NCBI GenBank assembly: GCA_945992055.1
Contig: CAMFVG010000063.1
Coordinates: forward strand, 1-36,102
Direction: 5' to 3'
DNA from: an uncultured Clostridia bacterium
GTDB taxonomy: Bacteria > Bacillota > Clostridia > Lachnospirales > Lachnospiraceae
DNA length: 36,102 nt
Positions 32,992 through 36,102 of this stretch are shown piece after piece. Each line of letters begins with the position of its first letter. Position 1 is the stretch's first letter. The notes below the pieces were generated by a model, which made no database searches, had not been told where the DNA came from, and worked only from the letters and a program-made list of their open reading frames with translations. The translations under genes were made by a program, and so were the position numbers.

Positions 32992-33003
32992 TCAAAACGT
33001 TAA
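32992..33003 (+). other. attR, remnant of the original rpsI end
   Basis: TCAAAACGTTAA would encode S-K-R-stop in the same frame as the rpsI end, with CGT instead of CGA for arginine. Beyond it the sequence returns to native style: a GCGAAGCGA-rich spacer and a strong terminator. Confidence 0.8.
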
Positions 33004-33078
33004 TTTGGAGCGAAGCGACAACGAGGAAAAGCGAAGCTTTTTCGAGTCAAGATGCGAGGAGCATATAAGACGATTCAA

Positions 33079-33114
33079 AACTTCTCAGGACTTTACAGTC
33101 TTGGGAAGTTTTTT
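33079..33114 (+). terminator. Displaced original terminator of rplM-rpsI
   Basis: AACTTCTCAGGACT (33079-33092) pairs with AGTCTTGGGAAGTT (33097-33110), two G-U pairs included, followed by TTTT. No + strand gene lies between attR and this stem, so it was most likely the rpsI terminator before insertion. Confidence 0.75.
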
Positions 33115-33141
33115 ACTTTATAGAAACTTTGTTTCCATAAA

Positions 33142-33177
33142 GCAAAAAAGAAAGCCCTTGGGAATCCCCCAAGGGCT
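33142..33177 (-). terminator. Terminator of pfp
   Basis: On the minus strand AGCCCTTGGG (33177-33168) pairs perfectly with CCCAAGGGCT (33162-33153), followed by TTCTTTTTT. It begins 15 bp after the pfp stop. Confidence 0.9.
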
Positions 33178-33191
33178 CTGCTTATAGATTT

Positions 33192-34853
33192 TTATTTCTC
33201 TTGTTCAAGAGCAAGTGTGATGGTTGTGATATCACATACTTCTGTTGGTCCGTAGTACTGAATTGCACCCGGATATACGAAACATGTATCCGCTGCCCAT
33301 TCTTCACGACGAGCTTCAAAATATTTGAATGGAGCTCCATCAAGTTCGACAAGTGCTTTCTTGATTACCGGCTTATCTTCTCCGTGTCTTCTTTCGATGT
33401 TCATCATCTTTGTGATTGGCATACCGCCTGCAACCCATTCATTTGCCGGTTTCGACAAGTTGGAGATTTTAGACAAATAACCATTATAACCATATTGGAT
33501 AAGCATAAATGCATTATATCCCAATGAGTAGCAGTAGTCTGAATCAAAGTTAGAAGGGAATGCGCATCTTCCTTCATATCCAAGGAAATGGTGAAGCGGA
33601 TTAAACTTACCAGCGTATGTACCTGCAACTTTTCTTGCAGCCAAATTATCTTTTACAAGAGCAGAGAATAATTTCTCTGATTCAATTAAGGAAACTTGTA
33701 CGTTGCCGTGTGGATCTCTCTCCAAGAATAATTGTTGTTGAATTGCTTCTGGAAGGAGTGCAAATACTTCCATAGAATCTTTGGTCAAGCCAGCTTCAAT
33801 GAATGCATATTTTTCGGCCCATGTAGGAAGAGCGTTAAATGCATCTGCTTTGCTTCCTGCAAGGAGTTCGTTGATTTCGTGAATCAATACGGAGAATTCA
33901 GGAACAAATTCAACCACACCCTCTGGGATTACTGCAACACCGAAGTTCATTCCTTTTGCAGCTCTCTTTTCTACAGAATCAGCAATGTAATCTGTGATTT
34001 GTGCAAGAGACATTTTCTTTTCTGCAACTTCTTCTGAAATCAAGCAAACGTTCGGTTGTGTCTTAAGAGCACACTCTAAAGCTACGTGAGAAGCGGAGCG
34101 CCCCATCACTTTAACGAAGTGCCAATATTTTTTCGCTGAATTTGCATCTCTTTCAATATTTCCAATAATTTCGCTATATGTCTTTGTGGCAGTATCAAAA
34201 CCGAAAGAACATTCAATATCTTCGTTCTTTAAGTCACCGTCGATTGTTTTTGGACAACCAATTACTTGAACGCCTGTGTTGTGTGCAGCGAAGTATTCTG
34301 CAAGAACAGCAGCGTTTGTGTTAGAGTCATCACCACCAATAATAACGATTGCTGTAATGCCATGTTTTTTACATACTTCTGCAACGATAGCGAATTGCTC
34401 TTGTGTTTCAAGTTTTGTTCTGCCGGAACCGATAATATCAAAACCACCGGTGTTTCTGTATTGATTAATGTATGCATCGTCAAAAATCAAATAATCATCT
34501 TCAATAAGGCCGATAGGACCGTTTTTGAATCCGTATAAAACGTTTTCGCTATTTGTTGCTTTCAAAGCATCGTACAATCCGCAGATAACATTGTGTCCAC
34601 CCGGAGCTTGCCCGCCGGAAAGGATCACACCTACAACCTGCTTTTTAGCTTCTGAAGTGTTCTGTCCTTTTTGGAAAGTGATTTCTTTTTTACCATAGGT
34701 ATTTGGAAAAAGAGCTTTGATTTTTTCCTGATCTGCTACACTTTGAGTTTCTTCTCCTTCTTTTACGCAAATATCTGCAATCCCGTTTCGGAGCATTGCA
34801 GGAAGTTTTGGAGTATACTCATATCTTGCTTTTTGCAATGATGAAATTTTCAT
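33192..34853 (-). CDS. pfp: Pyrophosphate-dependent 6-phosphofructokinase, long type
   Basis: A 553-residue enzyme that phosphorylates fructose-6-phosphate with PPi in place of ATP, reversibly. Visible motifs: the phosphate-binding GGQAPGG (80-86), GGDDS at 173-177 where the second Asp marks PPi users, and the catalytic PKTIDGD (201-207). The length fits the long PfpB clade of plants and anaerobic bacteria. AAAAGGAGACG precedes the ATG. Monocistronic between its terminator and the structured RNA upstream. Confidence 0.93.
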   Translation of the reverse strand: MKISSLQKARYEYTPKLPAMLRNGIADICVKEGEETQSVADQEKIKALFPNTYGKKEITFQKGQNTSEAKKQVVGVILSGGQAPGGHNVICGLYDALKATNSENVLYGFKNGPIGLIEDDYLIFDDAYINQYRNTGGFDIIGSGRTKLETQEQFAIVAEVCKKHGITAIVIIGGDDSNTNAAVLAEYFAAHNTGVQVIGCPKTIDGDLKNEDIECSFGFDTATKTYSEIIGNIERDANSAKKYWHFVKVMGRSASHVALECALKTQPNVCLISEEVAEKKMSLAQITDYIADSVEKRAAKGMNFGVAVIPEGVVEFVPEFSVLIHEINELLAGSKADAFNALPTWAEKYAFIEAGLTKDSMEVFALLPEAIQQQLFLERDPHGNVQVSLIESEKLFSALVKDNLAARKVAGTYAGKFNPLHHFLGYEGRCAFPSNFDSDYCYSLGYNAFMLIQYGYNGYLSKISNLSKPANEWVAGGMPITKMMNIERRHGEDKPVIKKALVELDGAPFKYFEARREEWAADTCFVYPGAIQYYGPTEVCDITTITLALEQEK

Positions 34854-34957
34854 AACTACGTCTCCTTTTTGTAAATTATACAGAAATATTCTAATATATT
34901 TTATAGGTAAAGTAAACCTTTGAAACGAGAAAAAATAGCACTTTTTGTAAAAAAAGA

Positions 34958-35176
34958 CAAAAATTAGCAGCCGCTTTCGCGACTGCTTTTCTCTTTTGTA
35001 AATCCCCCAAAATGCCGTTCTCCGTATTTTGACTCCTAGCCACAGCTAGGTGGGTGACCGCATCTGTTTTTCTGCCATCCTCTATCAGGGAGGCTCGGCA
35101 TATTACAGAGATATAGGAATCCCATTTAAAGTATTGTAGGTTCAAAATAACGAAAGTATCGCACATCCCAGGTTCA
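34958..35176 (-). ncRNA. ssrS: Structured RNA of about 220 nt, probably 6S RNA
   Basis: A minus-strand unit has its own promoter, TTGAAT (35210-35205), 17-bp spacer and TATAAT (35187-35182), and a strong terminator: a 9-bp stem with GAAA loop (34987-34966) followed by ATTTTTG. The RNA holds GGTCACCCACCTAGC, the hairpin CCTAGC-TGTG-GCTAGG (35050-35035), then AGTCAAAATA, which recalls Firmicutes 6S RNA. AATATGCCG and CGGCATTTT can also pair. No reading frame. Known 6S RNA sequesters housekeeping RNA polymerase. Another class, such as raiA RNA, is not excluded. Confidence 0.6.
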
Positions 35177-35275
35177 CATTTATTATAAAATATCTTGTTG
35201 CTAAATTCAACTAAATATTCACATGTAAATATTTGTCATTTTTTTACAGGACAGGTGAAAGGCACCACAAATATA

Positions 35276-35304
35276 TTGACAAATAAGGTGTTCTGAATTA
35301 CAAT
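35276..35304 (+). promoter_or_regulatory. Promoter of the membrane protein gene
   Basis: TTGACA (35276-35281), a 17-bp spacer and TACAAT (35299-35304). About 70 nt of untranslated leader follow. Confidence 0.8.
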
Positions 35305-35379
35305 AAATTAGTATAGTATGAATCAACTTTGAGCGGATTTTTAGAAAGTTGTATTTATAAATTAGGGAGGGAAAACATA

Positions 35380-35847
35380 ATGTCAAAAAAAGCTAAAACA
35401 CCAAAATTTCTTACGATTCCTAGAATGTCTTGCGCATTCCTTTCACTTGTTATGATTGGACTTCAATTTTTGCCATTTTGGAATGTAGGAGGAGAAGCAG
35501 GAAAATTATCGATTTCAGATGTAGTATGGTTGATATATAAACATCCGGAAGCAAAAACATTTTTTACACAAAACTTTGGTGCAACAACTACTGTTAATAG
35601 CGTAATTTTAATTCCGGTATTTATTTTTGCAGCATGTGTAGTAACATTTGTATTAAGTTTTGTAATGAAGAGTGTCTGGTATACAATTGCACCGGCAATT
35701 GCTTTCATTCTTACAGTGGTAGGATATCTTACAAGACCTGAATTACAAGCAGGCGATGGCTGGTTCTTCCACTTCATCCCAACAACACTTATGGCAGTGT
35801 TTGTAGTAACAGAGTTCCTTGGAACATTCAAAAAGAAAGAAGACTAA
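35380..35847 (+). CDS. Four-helix membrane protein, unknown
   Basis: From ATG 35380 (AGGGAGGGAAAACATA upstream) the product is 155 residues; a longer frame from 35329 lacks a ribosome binding site. Four hydrophobic segments lie near residues 16-32, 75-97, 100-120 and 131-148, with a lysine-rich N-terminus and C-terminus, so both ends are probably cytosolic. No conserved catalytic motif seen and no family recognised. Single gene with its own promoter and terminator. Confidence 0.8.
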   Translation: MSKKAKTPKFLTIPRMSCAFLSLVMIGLQFLPFWNVGGEAGKLSISDVVWLIYKHPEAKTFFTQNFGATTTVNSVILIPVFIFAACVVTFVLSFVMKSVWYTIAPAIAFILTVVGYLTRPELQAGDGWFFHFIPTTLMAVFVVTEFLGTFKKKED

Positions 35848-35870
35848 TTACATAAATAAAACGATTTTCA

Positions 35871-35910
35871 AACTCATTCAGATGGAACTACATTTGAATG
35901 AGTTTTTTAA
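35871..35910 (+). terminator. Terminator after the membrane protein gene
   Basis: AACTCATTCAGATG (35871-35884) pairs with CATTTGAATGAGTT (35891-35904) with one G-U; TTTT follows. Confidence 0.85.
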
Positions 35911-35928
35911 TAGAATTAAAAAAAATAG

Positions 35929-35957
35929 TTGACTTTCGTAAATATATACGTTATTAT
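35929..35957 (+). promoter_or_regulatory. Promoter of tRNA-Leu
   Basis: TTGACT (35929-35934), a 17-bp spacer and TATTAT (35952-35957), 26 bp before the tRNA. Confidence 0.75.
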
Positions 35958-35983
35958 AAACAAGTCGTTTGAACACGATATGC

Positions 35984-36066
35984 GCGGATGTGGCGGAATG
36001 GCAGACGCACAAGACTCAAAATCTTGCGTAGGTGACTACGTATGGGTTCAAGTCCCATCATCCGCA
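35984..36066 (+). tRNA. tRNA-Leu(CAA)
   Basis: An 83-nt class II tRNA. The acceptor GCGGATG pairs with CATCCGC, the anticodon arm CAAGACTCAAAATCTTG has anticodon CAA, a long variable arm CGTAGGTGACTACG follows, and the T arm reads TGGGTTCAAGTCCCA. Discriminator A; CCA is not encoded. It reads UUG codons. Confidence 0.95.
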
Positions 36067-36069
36067 TGA

Positions 36070-36096
36070 AAGCCTTGGTTTTCCAAGGCTTTTTTC
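36070..36096 (+). terminator. Terminator of tRNA-Leu
   Basis: AAGCCTTGG (36070-36078) pairs perfectly with CCAAGGCTT (36083-36091), TTTT loop, and a T-rich tail. Confidence 0.9.
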
Positions 36097-36102
36097 TTTT
36101 GT

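Larger units (their letters stand above)
19827..33003. mobile_element. PICI-like phage satellite integrated in the 3' end of rpsI
   Basis: The 13.2-kb unit is bounded by near-identical 12-bp copies of the rpsI end. It holds a tyrosine integrase, divergent repressor/Cro-like regulators, a primase-helicase, an iteron-flanked AT-rich candidate origin, a TerS, a sigma factor, an HK97-gp10-like gene and a secreted cargo protein. It lacks TerL, portal, capsid, tape-measure, lysin and relaxase genes. This gene plan matches Gram-positive phage-inducible chromosomal islands, of which SaPIs are the best known. GATC is absent as far as I could read. The helper phage is unknown, and activity is not proven. 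Confidence 0.85.

Noticed and set aside
19827..33003. Integrative conjugative element
   Set aside because: No relaxase, coupling protein or type IV secretion gene. TerS, the primase-helicase and the gp10-like gene fit a phage satellite.
1..36102. CRISPR array, rRNA genes, transposase or insertion sequence
   Set aside because: No regularly spaced direct repeats of CRISPR type, no rRNA and no transposase-like frame were seen.

Overview
The window looks like a low-GC Clostridia chromosome, most likely Lachnospiraceae; I cannot name a genus. The grounds are the gene order of the S10-spc-alpha ribosomal operon, zinc-type S14 and L36, a T-box in front of tyrS, a long pyrophosphate-dependent phosphofructokinase, and AGGAGG ribosome binding sites.

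1-12841: a long + strand operon runs from the end of rplV through rpsC, rplP, rpmC, rpsQ, rplN, rplX, rplE, rpsN, rpsH, rplF, rplR, rpsE, rpmD, rplO, secY, adk, map, a KOW-domain gene, infA, rpmJ, rpsM, rpsK, rpsD, rpoA and rplQ. It has an internal promoter before rpmJ, a structured untranslated stretch before rpsM, and dyad-rich spacers after rpsM and rpoA. A terminator closes it.

12840-19838: a minus-strand pair encodes a ParB-like/BMP fusion protein and a calcineurin-type phosphoesterase. Next come a T-box(Tyr) leader with tyrS and a stand-alone riboflavin kinase domain, a minus-strand GH13 alpha-amylase-type enzyme, and the rplM-rpsI operon with its own promoter.

19827-33003: a 13.2 kb integrated element sits in the 3' end of rpsI. 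The codons for the last residues (S-K-R-stop) recur at the right end with one synonymous change, and the probable original rpsI terminator lies just beyond. The leftward arm carries a repressor, a tyrosine integrase, a ribbon-helix-helix protein and two tiny genes. The rightward arm carries a small Cro-like regulator, two small early genes, a D5/P4-type primase-helicase, an AT-rich candidate origin flanked by iterons, a terminase small subunit (TerS), a helical protein, a complete sigma-70-family factor, a region-4-like protein, an HK97-gp10-like head-tail protein and a large secreted cargo protein. There is no TerL, portal, major capsid, tail-length, lysis or relaxase gene. This is the plan of a Gram-positive phage-inducible chromosomal island (PICI), a phage satellite. 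Two features stand out. The tetranucleotide GATC seems to be absent from the whole element, though it is common in the flanks. A hairpin-plus-conserved-strand RNA motif occurs twice, immediately after the stop codons of the two divergent regulators, with compensatory changes in its stem.

33004-36102: native chromosome resumes with the displaced rpsI terminator, a minus-strand pfp, a minus-strand structured RNA of about 220 nt (6S-like; identity uncertain), a small four-helix membrane protein and tRNA-Leu(CAA).

All identifications come from reading the sequence and recognising families; no searches or folding programs were run.
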